DNA from: Triglochin maritima
Lineage: Eukaryota > Streptophyta > Magnoliopsida > Alismatales > Juncaginaceae
Length of the DNA stretch: 64,000 nucleotides
NCBI GenBank assembly: GCA_963682175.1
Contig: OY821771.1
Location: forward strand, 11,841,001 to 11,905,000
Direction: 5' to 3'
Shown here: piece after piece, positions 25,101-38,018 of the stretch
Position numbering within the stretch: position 1 is the stretch's first letter
How the letters are laid out: every line of letters starts with the position of its first letter
Program-made: the position numbers and the translations under genes
The notes under the pieces: generated by a model
Database searches by the model: none
The model's input: only the letters and a program-made list of their open reading frames with translations
Told to the model about the DNA's origin: nothing

Positions 25101-26127
25101 CAAAACTTTCCTACACTTAAAATCTCCTCATTCTTTTCATCTTGGTGCATTGCGATTAGTACCGGAAGGAAATAGTTCCTCAATTGCAAGTATATCATTT
25201 TCACTATCAGTGTTTGTTGTACCTCCTTTAAGAATTAAAAATAAAAAAGCATAACTAATATTCTACAACTATAGAATAAGCATTACCATTACAAATGATA
25301 AAAAATAGGACAAACTAAGTATTAGAGAAAGAATACAAAATTTGACTTCAACTTGAGGTTGGTGGTCTACGTCCATGTCAAGTTCTCGACTTCAAACTAA
25401 GATCACAAAAGATAATAGTGAACTCGACGCAAAGAAAACACCAACCATGAATCTATGATCACATCAATCATCAATGTAAAAAATTAGACAAATAATTAAC
25501 ACAAACAAAGAAAAAGGTTTAAAAATCCCCAAAATGTGTTAAATATCAATTTTGTGAATGCTACGTTATACTCTCATTCGTTTCACTGTAAATTGGTAGC
25601 GATGTCAATTTGCTCCTTCTTATTGGCTATGCTTTGTTTTTCTTATGAGAATTTTAGGATTAGTTATGTATAATGTTTTATGGATTTGCTTGTTAATGTA
25701 ATTGTTTGTAGTGGACACAATAACCTGTCGAACAATTCAATCTTGATAGTGTGGTTATAGACACAAACACAAACTAAACAGACCTCAGCCATGCGGCAAT
25801 CTAATTGTCGACCAGACCTAAACCCTACACGAACCCTAGCCCAAATAGCTGCCTGACTCGTCGCAAATTCTACCACACTTATGACCAAACTGACTCAAAA
25901 CCGTGTGCAACATTCTGAAAATATGTTGGTAATACATTCATGTTTTAATTCTTGATATGTACCTATTAAGGATGATTTTGATAATGTAAAGAAGTTGAGG
26001 TGCTTGGGTTCAATTCTCCCTCTCACTTATCTGTTGCCAACACATCAGTGGAGTGGAGTGTTGTGTTGCTATTGAATGTAATGGTGGTGGAGTTGGCTAT
26101 ACGAAGAGATGAAGTGAGTTGAGAGAA
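25101..26127. other. Non-coding stretch
   Basis: No supported gene, terminal repeat or array on either strand. Confidence 0.5.
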
Positions 26128-27039
26128 TATGGAATTAGGTCTGACAATCGTGTCGTTTCATGTACTTTCGTGTCGTGTAATTTCGTGTGTATTAGACGTT
26201 TTTGGTAGACACGAACACGACGCAGTTAGATTTCGTCTCTTTTTGAGGACACTCACATGACACGGTTGTAACCGTGTCAACACGACACGATATACAATTA
26301 TACACGAACACGAAACCTGTACACGAAAATTGTACACGAAAATACATGATTTCCCTAAAATATGCATATGCTTCATTTCAAGGTTTGAACACCTAAAGAT
26401 TAAAAACATTCATCAAATCTAAAAATAAAATACACTTGTAAAGTTAACCATAATTTGAGCTCCAAAATCATCACATTTTGGCATCCACTGATCCAATCAT
26501 CACCCTCCAACAAAAAAACAAGTAGTCTCGTACAAGTTAAGTTGGTCACTTAAGAGAAAGGATTATTACAGTATAAAAGTACAGTAAATTAGTCTATCAA
26601 ATGGCAGCAACAACACACTTATACACTATTCCAATCACAAGTTTGCATCCACGGTGCTTTGGAAGACATTGTCTTTGTAGGTGAATGCAATCTACCAAAA
26701 GAGAACGAATCCTCACTCAAATAGCTAGATAAGTAGACATTAAATTAGAATAGAAACACAAAATTATCATTTACTAACTATGCGTCATATCTCATCAGAG
26801 AAGCAAACCCAATCTTGAACTCACCTTAAACTCTTAGAAGTCATTACCGGATAGAAGGATTTGAACCTTTACCCAAATCTTCCTCAAGTATCATTCCATA
26901 ATGTCCTTCGTAAGTTCTTCCCAAGTTAAACCACAAGCATCTGTGATAGAAAAGATATTAAGTGTAAATAAAACATGTCGAGTTGAAATGGAGTTTGATT
27001 AAAAAATGTATTACTGTTACTCGTTCCATGTTTTGGATC

Positions 27040-27390
27040 ACCCACAACATATCCACACTTCATACATTTGGCTTTTATTTTTTTGTCCTGCTACTACTGG
27101 AAGAGGCTCAAAACTTTTCCAAACCTTGGATCTCTTTCTTTTATCGGGTTTCTTTTTATTTATAGTTGAACCTTCAGTAACAACTTCTTTTTCATAGCTA
27201 TCTTCTGAACCATCACTTGATGAATGAAACAACTACAATATTAAAACTCTTAAGTCAAGATTCATGAGCCTATGATTTGTAATTGTATAAATAAAAATTT
27301 AATCATGACATGTAGGGATAAAATTAACCTCTGATTCCTTTTCCTTCGAGGGTTGTTTTTTGTTTGGTGATTGACCTTCATTTGTCATCT
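27040..27390 (-). pseudogene. hAT transposase N-terminal remnant (BED-type region)
   Basis: A minus-strand start MTNEGQSPNKKQP near 27390 is followed, after an apparent intron, by an acidic stretch (SSDGSEDSYEKE) and then KRSKVWKSFEPLP. The VW..F pattern is the start of a BED zinc finger as found in hAT transposases. The Cys-x2-Cys part is only partly readable and the rest of the transposase is missing. This fits an internally deleted element. The call rests on motif position and context. Confidence 0.55.
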
Positions 27391-27639
27391 TACTCACTCT
27401 AAAATAGAGCTATGGCCTAATAATAATATTCTACGATTTAAGGACATAAATCAACAAAGGTACAACTATATTCATCAACAAAAATCTCTTCCCACCAAAC
27501 ATAACGAAACACACTAACCGACAGCACTATCACATAGAAATCATCATATTCATGCATTAAACTAACTAAAATCATCAAACACTACAACAACCTACAACAC
27601 TATCCAAGAAGAAGAAGAGTGTTACCATGACTATGGGAG

Positions 27640-27815
27640 AGGGAGACAGGAGGAGTGGTTGTAGGAGAGAGAGACCAGAGACAGGAGGAGTGGTTGTGGG
27701 AGAGAGAGACCAGAGACAGGAGGAGTGGTTGTGGGAGAGGGGGACTGGAGACGGAAAGAGTGGTTGCGGGAGAGGGAGACCGGAAAGGGAGGAGTGGATA
27801 TGGGAGAGGGAGATA
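27640..27815. repeat. Tandem repeat of a 36-42-bp GA-rich unit
   Basis: Five imperfect copies of a unit containing GACAGGAGGAGTGGTTGTGG and GGGAGAG lie inside the hAT element. Both strands stay open across the array, giving artefactual reading frames. Confidence 0.85.
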
Positions 27816-29089
27816 GGGTCATGACCTCATAGCAGTAGGGGCTTAGGGTTAGGGAGTAGGGACGAGGGAGAGTGGGAGATGGTCAGACTGGAGAGAGACT
27901 GGGAGTGTAGGGTAGGGAGATGGGGGTTAGGGTTTTTCTTAGGCTAATCAGGTTTTTTGTAATCGGGTACAGATAATTCGTAATCGGGTATTTGGGTAAA
28001 ATGCATTTTGTGTAATTTCGGGTACCTGATAGGCGTGACACAAAAATGACACAAAAAAATTCGTGTACCCACGATACGAAATCAGTAAACCAAGACACGG
28101 ATTTTTCATGTCGTGTTATCATGTTTCGTGTCAAATTGCCATGACTAGTTGGAATCGTGAGAAGAAAGATAAAGAAGAAAAAGATTGGGGATTTTACGTG
28201 GGAATTGAAAGTAATTTTGAGGCAAATACCGATTCGTTATTTTACGATTTCATGTCATGTCTGTCGTTTTTGATATTTATAGTTGCATGCATGTTGAGTG
28301 CTCATGTACATATAATTGCATGGTGGTATTTCGTTTAAAACGTCTCGTGTTGTTTTTTGTGATTACCACTTGGGAAAAAACTACCTAGCAGGCAGCGTGA
28401 AGCCACCAAGAGAGGAAAATGCTACCTTGTTAGTAGGATTGATGACTCTCTAATCACAAACTAAATGCGGAATTAAATCTGAACAAAGAGATAAAAGAAT
28501 ACAAACCACATAATAGACTCCGGAGATTATAGACGTTTGATCACAACCACCGTGATCTAGTCCTCTCATTGAGTTCTGATGGATCCCCATATCACTACTT
28601 AGGGTTGTGCACCAGTCCAAACTCGGACCGGACCAGAATCAGACCCTCTCCAGAGTCCCAACCTGAGACCGGACTGGTAGGGTCCGGGTTTGGACCGAAC
28701 CGAACCGGTTCCGTCACGGGTGGACCGAAGACCGTACCGAATCGATCCGGATTCGGACATGTTTGTGATTAAAACCTGTAAATCACAGATGCAATAAAAC
28801 GAAAATAAAGACTTTTTTACAAACTACAATATACTCTAAACTCTAAAGTTTACTTCACATTGCGTGCAAGTTCATCAACAATTAAAACCACCACAAGTTC
28901 AATTACAAAATAACAAATAAATAAGTTCATTCCAAAAAAGAAAAGTCTACGTCGGTCTTCATTCTTCCTGACTTCGTGTTCTTCAAATCTGTTACTCCAT
29001 TGAAACTACTCAACACAAACAATGTCATCCGGTGCATCCAAATCTATAAATAATAAAAAGGACAATTAAATTAATTTGTAGTAGACAAA

Positions 29090-30117
29090 TTATGACATAA
29101 AATGAGAGGCAAATATTATAATTGAACCTTTCTCAAGTTTCTCCAGCTCTGCAAATTTTTCCTCCACATCAACCTTAACGGATGGTCGAAGCCAATCTTG
29201 TACGCATATTAGTGACTGTACCTTCTTTAAGTACATGAAAAATGAAAACATCAAAATTAGAATAAAACCAAATATCATGTCATTGCAATTCCAATTTGTA
29301 ACAAGTACATGTTTTGCATACCTTAGGCGTCAAAGAACTCCTAAATTTGTCAAGGTGACGCCCTCCAGCACTAAATGCAAATTCAGAAGCAACCGTGGAA
29401 ACATGAATGGCCAAAACATCACGAGCAATAGATGCCATAATAGGATATCTATGCTCGTTCATCTTCCACCAATTAAGAACTTCTAAGCCTCTTTCCTGCT
29501 CCTCCAACTTATGTGACAAATATCTATCAAACTCCGAATTTCCTAAATCTGATCCCGACATCTCTACCTGATCTTCAATGTATTTCTTGAAGTCCAACAT
29601 ATCTGAGGTGAAACTTGAAGGCAGAGAGACATCCATCAAGTTGGTTTGTTGTCGACCTTTCAGAACCAAGTGATTGTAAATATTCTAATTCTCTTCGAAA
29701 ACAACACGAGCATCATTCTTCATCTTCTTACCCAAGTCATCTCCTTTTACTATTCAATAAATGCGACGTACATAATACCAACACCAATAAGGTTTACTTT
29801 GGGATCTACTATACTCCCAAGTACAGGAAAATGTTTATTTTATCAAGTTCTCCAAAGTATTTATCATACTTCTCTTTCATTGCAACTGCCAACTTGTGGA
29901 AAAATCAGCACCACTACTATCAATCCACTTATTCAACAACTCAGAAGCACGATAGATGTAAAAGATGCCAAGTTACTAGTGGTATAGAGAGAACCGGATA
30001 CACTTTCTGTTAAGAACTTGAACTCTTTCAAAAAAATTATGAGCCTTCCAACAATTTTCCAATCATCAACTGTTGGGTTTCCCAAACTCCCATCATCTTC
30101 TGGATCATTTGGGTACA
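29090..30117 (-). pseudogene. hAT transposase, core and C-terminal part (outer element)
   Basis: Reading leftwards I see VDDWKIVGRLIIFLKEFKFLTESVSGS followed by YTTSN, which is the core region, and then a hATC dimerisation domain (EQERGLEVLNWWKMNEHRYP, ASIARDVLAIHVSTVASEFAFSAGGR, LDKFRSSL). A possible last exon (VQSLICVQDWLRP...EEKFAELEKLEKG) ends near 29090. The frame is broken between core and C terminus near 29.7-29.95 kb. The N-terminal part lies at 32455-32790, beyond a 2.3-kb insertion. Plant hAT transposases need both parts, so this copy is inactive. Confidence 0.85.
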
Positions 30118-31025
30118 GGTAGAAGCACACAAGCAAACAAAGCTCAAACAGTCCTTAGGTCGCTATAGGTCCTTACAGCTAGACGACGCCTAACTGCGAG
30201 GTCACACGACCTCAACACACCTCACCTCCCTACGACGAGGACCACAAAGCCCAAAAAGTGAGTCAAGATCCGGAGATCTCGTCTCTCCTACTATCGACAG
30301 AGTGGGCAACGCCGATCAGGCCATGACGGTCGGGACCATATCACTCTCCTAATGCGCCCAAAATCCTTAGGGCCAATGTCTACTTGATTTTAAAATTAGA
30401 CTCTTGATTAGTGTGGTTTTTGGGGTGAAGGAAAGGGTGATGAAATCCCCCACCTTATCTTATATGGGACAACCCCTCCTTAGTAGCGTTTTAGAGTCCA
30501 AATCTAACAATCAACTCTCCAAACAAACGCTCAACTCACACTTGTTGCAATGCACTTCCTACTAACTAATGCATGTTCATACTAAATGCATGAATGAGAG
30601 AAGGAAATGAGTACCTCACGCCAGCACTCAGCAACTGAAAGTAAAGCTAAAAGAAAAGACAATCTACGTGCCTAAGTCGAGCACATGATGCATGACCTAA
30701 ACAATAAATAATGCCTAATCTTTTGCTTTGGGTTTTAAGGTCCAAGTTGCTTAAAGGGAGATTGATTATTGATCTGAGAACAAACTATAAGTCAAAACAT
30801 GCTAAATCGAGTCCCAGATCACTATATCCAATAATACCACAGGACAAAGAAAAAAGAAAGGAAACGGAGCTCACCAGACCGCTGATTAGCGGTCTATGCT
30901 GCTCTATTCGTCTTCAAATTTCTCCTGGTTCTTTCCCGTGGTTCTCAGAGTCTCCAGAAACAAAGAAAACTACAAAACACAAATTAAATCCACTCGAATT
31001 GTCCAAACCAGAGTCTGGACTGGCA
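30118..31025. other. Unassigned insert inside the hAT transposase
   Basis: Non-coding. It contains GACCGCTGATTAGCGGTC near 30886, a 7-bp-arm inverted repeat. It borders an LTR-type primer site at 31026, so part of it is probably internal sequence of the LTR element to the right. I cannot place its left boundary or find a second LTR. Confidence 0.45.
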
Positions 31026-31046
31026 CCTCCCCGGTAACGGTGCCAA
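31026..31046 (-). promoter_or_regulatory. Primer-binding site, tRNA-Asp type
   Basis: On minus the sequence TTGGCACCGTTACCGGGGA lies five bases from an LTR-like end (ATGTTCAACA). It resembles the TTGGCGCC-GTTGCCGGGG site of Athila/TAT-type Ty3/gypsy elements, with two differences. Confidence 0.7.
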
Positions 31047-31051
31047 AAACT

Positions 31052-32456
31052 TGTTGAACATTTTTAAATATACCGCAAGTGCACGGCGTCGGTGAAGACG
31101 TGGCAAAAATGGGTCGTCCGCAGGGAGGTGAGCAACCTCTCGTTTGCACGAAATCAAGTGGCAACAAAAAGGGAAGAGAGTTTGATTATACTAATCTACC
31201 CTACACTAAACTAGGAAGTAACACATGCACAAGTAAACAACAAGCGATGAACTAAAAAACTGAACTAAGAACTTGATAAGTATGCTGGAATCAGTAAGAG
31301 AGACCCCTTAGGGGGTGGAGTGAATTCACATACACAATAAGGAGGTAAGAATGTCTTCCTATAGGCACAAGTGGAGGTAGTGTTTTCATGTATGGGAGGT
31401 GTCTACTTATCATGGTAAAACCCATCAATTAAATCACTAACCTACTTGATTAACATTCATAAACACAATCTGGTTATTTAAGAAACTAAACAAGCATGGG
31501 AGGTGTCTTAAAACTTGTGGCAAAACCCATCTAGTGAAGTGTTCTATTCTAACAAGCAAGCATGCATCATATTAATCAACACATTTCAAAATAAAACATT
31601 CTTCCTTTCTTAATTGCATATATAAGTGTCATCTCCACCCCCCAAAAGGGGAGTGATTTTACTCACTAAACAATAAACTAACTATTACACTGAGATAAGA
31701 AGACATATTAACTAAGCTAGATTTAATAAAAGACAATTAAACTAAACATGCAAGAACTATAGAAGAAGCACAAAACATAGAAAACTTTATTGATTTAAGA
31801 CTCACAATACTAGTAGCATCTCCCCACTTGAGTTTCTTGCTTCAAGGCTTTCACTTCAATTAGGGAGAATGGCCACAAAGCATGGAGTGATTACAATAGA
31901 AGGTGAAAAGTTCTATTTATAGCCATAGAAAAAGGTAATCCGGGACAATCCCCCGGTATGGGACTAAACAAATACAAAAACTAGACTAAATACGCTCTAA
32001 TACACAACCCACAAAAATCTTTGCGGATCTGGAGCAACCGGACCGCCAATCAGCGGTCCCAGACCGCCAATCGGCGGTCTACAAGATCTGGATCGGCCTG
32101 GGGGCTTTCCATGATGGTATTGTTTGTCTTTGATGCATTTACTTGACTTGTTGGAGCTCCGACCCGAATAGAATTGCCAAAATACTCCCCATGATGGTGT
32201 GGAGTATTTTTGTTTGCTCATTGGTCTTTCAATCTTTCATTCAGGTACTTTGATCTTGCATCTTAGTCCTCGAGTCTTTCAACTCAGTCATTTTTCCTGC
32301 TTTTGGGTCCTTTTATGCTTCTTCTCTTCAAACCTCTTTATTTCTGAAATTCAAACATAAAACTCGCCACGTAGCATTGTTTAGGTGAAAGATAATGGAT
32401 ATAAGATGCGAATGTAAGCATGAAATGATGCCAATCAGTTACTATCAAACATCAAC
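31052..32456 (-). mobile_element. LTR fragment, Athila/TAT-like
   Basis: On minus the sequence ends CACTTGCGGTATATTTAAAAATGTTCAACA next to the primer site. The same CGTGCACTTGCGGTATA block ends the solo LTR at 42082-43270, so the two are related. The right boundary near 32456 (CATCA) is tentative because no matching target duplication was found. GACCGCCAATCGGCGGTC-type palindromes occur at 32040-32078. It interrupts the transposase of the outer hAT element just after the BED finger. Confidence 0.65.
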
Positions 32457-32790
32457 TCATACTGGTTTTGTTCTTGGTGTCATTTGCAGGATTTGCTGGA
32501 CAACGATCCCAATGTGTCTTAACATTTTTAGAGCCATTCAAAGTACTGTCACATGCAAATGTTTTGTTTTCACAATAAATGCATTCAGCTCGAGTTTTAC
32601 CTGTTTCTAAATACTGCCAGAAATGAGCCCAATAAGCAACTCTTCTCTTCTTGTTCCCGTCGATGTATTCTCGACCTTCCTTTCTTTTCCTGGGCAACAT
32701 AGTAGCTTTCACTTCAGTAATGGAAGTAACACCAGTAGACTGTTGCGAACTTCCAATGGTTGTTGGGGAATCAATTTGCGAGTTTGTCAT
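32455..32790 (-). pseudogene. hAT transposase N-terminal BED zinc finger (outer element)
   Basis: The minus-strand frame starts MTNSQIDSPTTIG and carries a basic stretch (PRKRKEGREYIDGNKKRR) followed by a BED finger: YWAHFWQYLETGK, CIYCENKTF, then KTHWDRCP. Aromatic residues, CxxC and the final H-x3-C are all present. It lies upstream of the core and C-terminal fragments at 29090-30117, in the same orientation. Sequence beyond the finger is displaced by the LTR insertion. BED fingers bind DNA ends in hAT transposases. Confidence 0.82.
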
Positions 32791-33261
32791 TTCACAACTG
32801 CATAGTTAGAAGACAATTCAAATAAAAAAGATTTCTTAGTTGAAGTCCTCAGTCCGCAAACCAATTGCATAGCAATTAGCAGAGCTCACAAAGTCACCAT
32901 TAAACACCACAGAAATAATCAAGAAAAGGCTACATCCTATGGCACACAAAAAATCATCATACAAGCCAAGGAAGGAAAAGAATTAGACAATTAGACTTTC
33001 TTTCATAACATTATTCAACTTTAAATCAAATTAAACTTTAAATCTACAAGTCACCAAAGATCCACGAAAACATCCACGAAACCAATTGCTTGAGAAAACA
33101 ATTTCTGAATATATAGTGTGAAATATGTTGAATATATAGAGTGAAATATGCTGAATGTGCTGAAATATGTTGAATATATAGATGAAAATACAGAGTGAAA
33201 TATGTTGAATATAAAATCGAACCTTTTTTTCCTGGAGGTGACGATCTTGTCGTGAACGGAG

Positions 33262-36200
33262 CAATGTTCCTGGAACGCCTAGGCGACTGGGAATGCCTAG
33301 TCGCCCAGGCGATCGCCTAGGCATTCGTGCGTTCGCCCAGAGCTGGGCGACCCAGATTTATTTATTTTTAAAAGAGAATTTTTTTGTTTTAATCTAAAAA
33401 AATCAGGAAAAATTGAGGAGAATGCCCAAAAATTATAAAAACAAGTCATACATGTTTGAGCTTCGAAAAGACACCTAGTTCATTGACCAAAGCCTCACTA
33501 GGTATCCCCTCTACCCACCCAAATACTTAGGCTATTTATTTTATTAATGCTAGAGTTTGTAATACAATTTAGAATGCAAAACAATCACAATACAAGTTTC
33601 CTAGACTCTTAGTCATTCCAATTGGACACATTGTTCTAAAGTCCAGTTAGGAACTTCATTATCGTCGTCTTCCTCCGAGTCGTTTGGATCGTCAACATAG
33701 ACGTCATCCTCGTCTGTTTCTTCATCATCGGTCACAATGAACTCTTCATCGACATCCCGGGAGCTCCAGAACTCGATGCACCTGGATCTACATAACCATA
33801 AGAAATTATGTTGATGTTTTCATCTAATCCCTTGCTTAAGAAAGGTGTAGTTGAGGACATTGTGGATCGACGGGCCCATCTTCGTGAAGATGGAGGTCCT
33901 AAGACAGCTTCCTCCACCTGAGCCCACGTCAGATCCTCCCCAGCGAAGACCAGATTGTCAGATTCGGCTAACCAAGAGTGTTCCTCCAACAGGTCGTAGT
34001 CCACATGAATTGGATCGAAGAAACCGGGATGTTCCATTCTTGTTTGAAATCTTTGCTGCAACTTCTGGTTGTAGTTCACGAAGACCAAATCATTCAACTT
34101 CTTTGTTGCTAATCTGTTTCTTTTCTTCGTGTGCATTTGCACGAACACACTCCAATTATGCTCGCAACCTGAAGCCGAGCAAGTTAGGCCTAAAACCTTT
34201 AAAGCCAACCTCTGCAATGTCTCGTCCTTCTGGTCTGCCCTGTACGCACGCCACCAATCAATCAGTCTTCTTTCAGTGCGTTGTCTCTTCACAATGTCCT
34301 TCCCAAACATGCCTAGTTCTGAGACATAACGATCTAGCAAGTATGAACACTTGTCTTGACCTTCAAGAGTACAAACAACGCGGTAAATGACGTCTAAGAA
34401 GCCCGACATATGCTCGTTCATGGCTGTGGTTCGTTGATCTATCAGAGTTGAGAAGAAGGTCCCCGAGTTAAGTAAGAATCCAACTGAGTGTAGTGGGGAA
34501 CTCATCATTTTTCCTTCACCCCATCTCTTGTTGATGCAATTGATGACCTTTTCATAATGCCTTTGGTTACCCCCAAAGTTTCGGCGGATGGTTTCCTTGG
34601 CCTTCTCCATTGTGTCATAAAGATAACCCATTGAAGGTTTCTCGTCGCCATCCACCAACCTAAGAATTCTGACCATTGGTTGTGGGGGTTTAAGTGTTTT
34701 CACAACATTGGCCCAGAAGCGTTGTGAAAGAATGACTTCGGTCACTTGGTTCGATGTTTCCTTCGACCTCTTGTTCTTCATCCACGTAGCATTTGGGTCG
34801 GTGTAGTCGGCAGATACCACAAAAGATCTGAGTTGTTTCTTCTTGAAATAGAGTCTCTATAATGTCAAGAAAGCTGTAGCAAATCGGGTGACTGCGGGCC
34901 TTAACAAGTTGCCGTCGATTTCTTTTCGCATTCGCGAGAGTAATAAGGCGTGGTCGTTAAAATGCCTCACGATCCGTCAGTTTAAGGTGATGGTCTTCAA
35001 ATATAACTTCCCAATGTCCTTGAGGTAGAGGTCGTTGCTATGTACGGCGCAAGGAGTCCAGAAAAGGTGGTCCATCTTCTGCATCAACATCATCCCAGCA
35101 GCTACGTACGTGACGACGTTGTCGATAACAACTTGCACCACATTCTCTTCCTCTACTTTGTTCCTGTGGGACAATTCACTAAAAAGTTTATCAAACTCCT
35201 ACCAGACCTATCGGTCCATGCATCCGTCACGATTGTACAACCATATAATTTCCAATATTGCCTATATGTAGTCAGAACACCCCTAGTGACTTCAATTTCT
35301 TTTTTAAGACATGTATCGCTAACTTCATGATAAGTGATTGGTTTTAGGTCAGGACCGTATGTGGAGGTGGCGTCAATGGCTTCCTTAAATTCAGTTGTAT
35401 TAACAGCATTAAAAGGAATTCCACGTCTATAAAAAAATTGGCCCATTTTTGATTAATTGTTTCACGATCTTCTTTCTTGAAATGTCGTTTAATTGTGGTT
35501 TGTTGGGGTCGGTTAACATCGATTCCGGGACGACTACAAAATCGATCCATTGGTCCCCATGTATTTTGCCTTCTTCTCTTTCGAGGAGGCATGGGGGGTT
35601 AGGATGTTGGGGTCGTACCAAAATTGGTACCCGACCTTCCCGTCGGTATGTCATCTCCCAAATCAACATAATCATCTAAGCATGCATTTTGATTCATTTG
35701 AATTCTACTAGTATTAGACATGTAAGCAGTTATTTCAGTTCTTAAAGTGTCAGAGGCTTTATCACAAGGTCGTGCACTACTACCCGATGTGTGTGCAATA
35801 TGTTGTTTGTGGCGAGCAACACCACCCTTAGTTATTTTACCAAATAATTCACAAACTAATGATTTTTTGTCATTTAAATTTAAATAATGGGCAGATTTCC
35901 AACCAGGGTCATTACTTCTACTATGTCTTAAGTGATCATAATTTTCGTGTGTCATTGGCAAAATTGATTCAGGTTCATTGGCCTTTGATTGTGATTCTAA
36001 GTTAACCAAAAATTAAGCTAAAGAAAAGAGTTAGAAAGTGTGAACTTGATTTGATGGAAGCGAAAACAAAAACTTGAATGCCAGAATTCGTGAACGCCGG
36101 AATCCTTGAGCACAAGAGTAGCAGAGTTGGAAGTTAAGAGCTTGAGAATTAGGATTGAGATTTGGATTGAGAGAATGAAGGTTGTAGGAGAAGGAATGAG

Positions 36201-36429
36201 TGAAATGAAATGGATGAGGGGGGTATTTATAAGAACAAAAGTTGCACGGAGGGGGGTTAAAAAAATTTGTTGCTACTATAGCAATGACATGCAACAACTA
36301 GAAATCTAGTCGTTGTTGTGTTGTGCACAACACATGTCGTCGCCTAGGCGACATCGCACACCGCACAGCCTCATGTGCGGTAGGCGGGTGGTCGCCCAGT
36401 CGCCTAGGCGACCGCCCCCCTGAACATTG
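33262..36429 (-). mobile_element. Inner hAT element, 3.2 kb, DUF659 type
   Basis: The ends are CAATGTTCCTGG (left) and, inverted, CAATGTTCAGGGG (right), flanked by a perfect 8-bp duplication GAACGGAG (33254-33261 and 36430-36437). Both termini carry CGCCTAGGCGA palindromes (33275-33320 and 36339-36415). It encodes a broken transposase on minus and sits inside the 8.4-kb hAT element, so it inserted later. Confidence 0.93.
33732..36009 (-). pseudogene. hAT transposase of the inner element (BED, DUF659, hATC)
   Basis: The order on minus is: a BED-like region (DPGWKSAHYLNLNDKKSLVC, GGVARHKQHIAHTSG) whose second Cys is Phe (CELFGK); DUF659 (QFFYRRGIPFNAVN, YGPDLKPITYHE, GCTIVTDAWTD, LINFLVNCPTGTK); the ENVVQVVIDN and HLFWTPCAVH segment; and a long C-terminal frame (34820-33732) with RLIDWWRAY, LTCSASGCEHNWSVF and HTKKRNRLATKKLNDLVFVNYN, the hATC domain. 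Frames change near 35.6-35.45, 35.17 and 34.95 kb, so several frameshifts separate the pieces. The domain set is complete but no protein could be made. An unusually acidic/Ser-rich tail follows hATC. Confidence 0.9.
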
Positions 36430-36437
36430 GAACGGAG

Positions 36438-36868
36438 AACTCGACAACAAATTGATCCACGAAAATAATCTAAAAATTGGTTTAAGAGAACTCACGCACC
36501 AAGTGGAGGAGGTTGGGACGAGATCTTCGAAGGAACGGGGAAGACCAGAGGAGGGGATCGTAGGTGGAGGGGATCGTTGGGGGAGGATATCGTCGGAGGA
36601 GAGGATCGCTGAAGGAGGAGATCGTCGGGGGAGGAGATCGTGGGGGGAAGACGGAGGAGGCCGGAGGGGATCACAGGAGCCGGACGAAAGGGAAGGAATG
36701 GAGATGGCTGAGGAGGAGATCGTCCGAGGAGGGTATCTCTGGAGGAGGTCAGAGATCGTCGGGGATCTCTGGAGGGGAAGACCGAAGACCAAAGAGGCGA
36801 ACATGGATGCGGCTGCGTCTGAGATATTTAGATTTTAAGGTTAGATCATGTGTGCATGTGTTAACAGT
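36438..36868. repeat. Degenerate GA-rich tandem repeat
   Basis: Units of 12 to 24 bp around GGAGGAGATCGTCGGGGGAG repeat through 36490-36790. They keep both strands open and create spurious Gly/Arg- and Ser/Pro-rich frames. The position, just inside the right end of the outer hAT element, suggests its 5' leader. Confidence 0.75.
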
Positions 36869-38018
36869 TTCCGGTCTGGTCCAGTCTTTTGTCGGTTTTT
36901 TCCGGGTTCGGTCCAAACCGGACCGGAGCCCGAATTTACTTGAACCGACGACCAGAAACCTAGACTGATTGTCATTTGGTCCGGTCTGGTCTGGTCCAAA
37001 AACTCGGACCAGACCAATTTCTGCACACCCCTATCACTACTCGAGTATACACTATCTGATATCCATTTCGAGCTGAGATCAGTGCTTTACCACACGAGCC
37101 TTTGCGAACACTCTCGTCTTGCTCAATTTTCTCATCTCACATCCTGAGCGGGAGCTTTCACGAAGCTTTACAACTTTTGTGATTCTTGGATATGGAATTG
37201 GAATCACTAGCTAACACTTTAATACTTGAGCACACTTTGATATGATATGAAATAGATACACAAGTGATAAAGTTTGGCTTTAAGTGTAGGAAAATGAGAG
37301 CTTGAAGATATATGTAGAAAGTTTTGCACTAAGGTATGGATCAATAGGGAGTATTCAAGGTGTATAAAACAAAGGTATGAGACATTATTTATAAGCTTTC
37401 AAGTCATACTAGCCGTTTGGGAGAGCTTGAGAGATTTGGACCAATGAGAGATAAGATTTCACTTAAGCTCGGGAAGAAATCAATGTAGATTTGGTCGACC
37501 ATTTGAAGAACAACTGTCCAAAATAATGAGTTGACTTGGTCAACATTAAGCCTTCGATTGACCGAATAACGTTCGGGTAATCGATCACCAACTTCCAATA
37601 ACTTTTGTCAAATTTCATTTGATTTAATTTTGATTGATCGAATTGGGTTTGGTTGACCGATCAAAAATAACAGGAAGGATTCAATCGACTATGTTACAAT
37701 ATTTCGATCATCTGGGACCAATTCGGTCGTGAGTATCAATAGTTTGTCTTTTAGCGCCAACGGTTGGAAATCAAATATACGTTGTGAGTCAAACGATTAT
37801 ATTGACACGTGGAAAGAGTCGTTGTGCGCCAGAGACCAAAAGGTAAACAATTGACTGATAGGAGACTGGTCGTCCGACAATGGACAAGGCAAATGGGCTC
37901 TAAGACAAAATACAAATTTGACTGTTGGAGTGAAATCCAAAACTGGTCAAAGGGGATTCAGTCGACCAAATGACAATCGCCCGAGTGGACAAAATCAGAG
38001 AGGATTCTAACGACTACT

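Larger units (their letters stand above)
26136..28147 (-). mobile_element. Internally deleted hAT element (2.0 kb)
   Basis: The left end TAGGTCTGACAATCGTGTCG and the inverted right end TAGTCATGGCAATTTGACACG match at most positions. Flanks are TATGGAAT (26128-26135) and GTTGGAAT (28148-28155), a decayed 8-bp duplication with 6 of 8 identical. Subterminal CGTGTCGTGT/ACACGACACG repeats fill both ends. A transposase N-terminal remnant lies inside on minus. The same subterminal motif appears in the MITE at 19427, so this element could be its larger relative. Confidence 0.78.
28600..37033 (-). mobile_element. hAT element, 8.4 kb, with nested insertions
   Basis: The ends are TAGGGTTGTGCAC (left) and, inverted, TAGGGGTGTGCAG (right). 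A perfect 8-bp duplication TCACTACT flanks it (28592-28599 and 37034-37041). Subterminal GGACCGGACC/GGTCCGGTCC-type repeats occur at 28618-28760 and 36870-37015. Its own transposase remains as fragments at 29090-30117 and 32455-32790 on minus. It contains an LTR fragment (31052-32456) and a second hAT element (33262-36429). It is the larger, coding relative of the small GGTCCGG-type MITEs at 40932, 54098 and 61528. Confidence 0.9.

Noticed and set aside
36298..36838. Overlapping Gly/Arg-rich and Ser/Pro-rich frames on both strands
   Set aside because: Product of the GA-rich tandem repeat inside the hAT element; partners on both strands are equally open.
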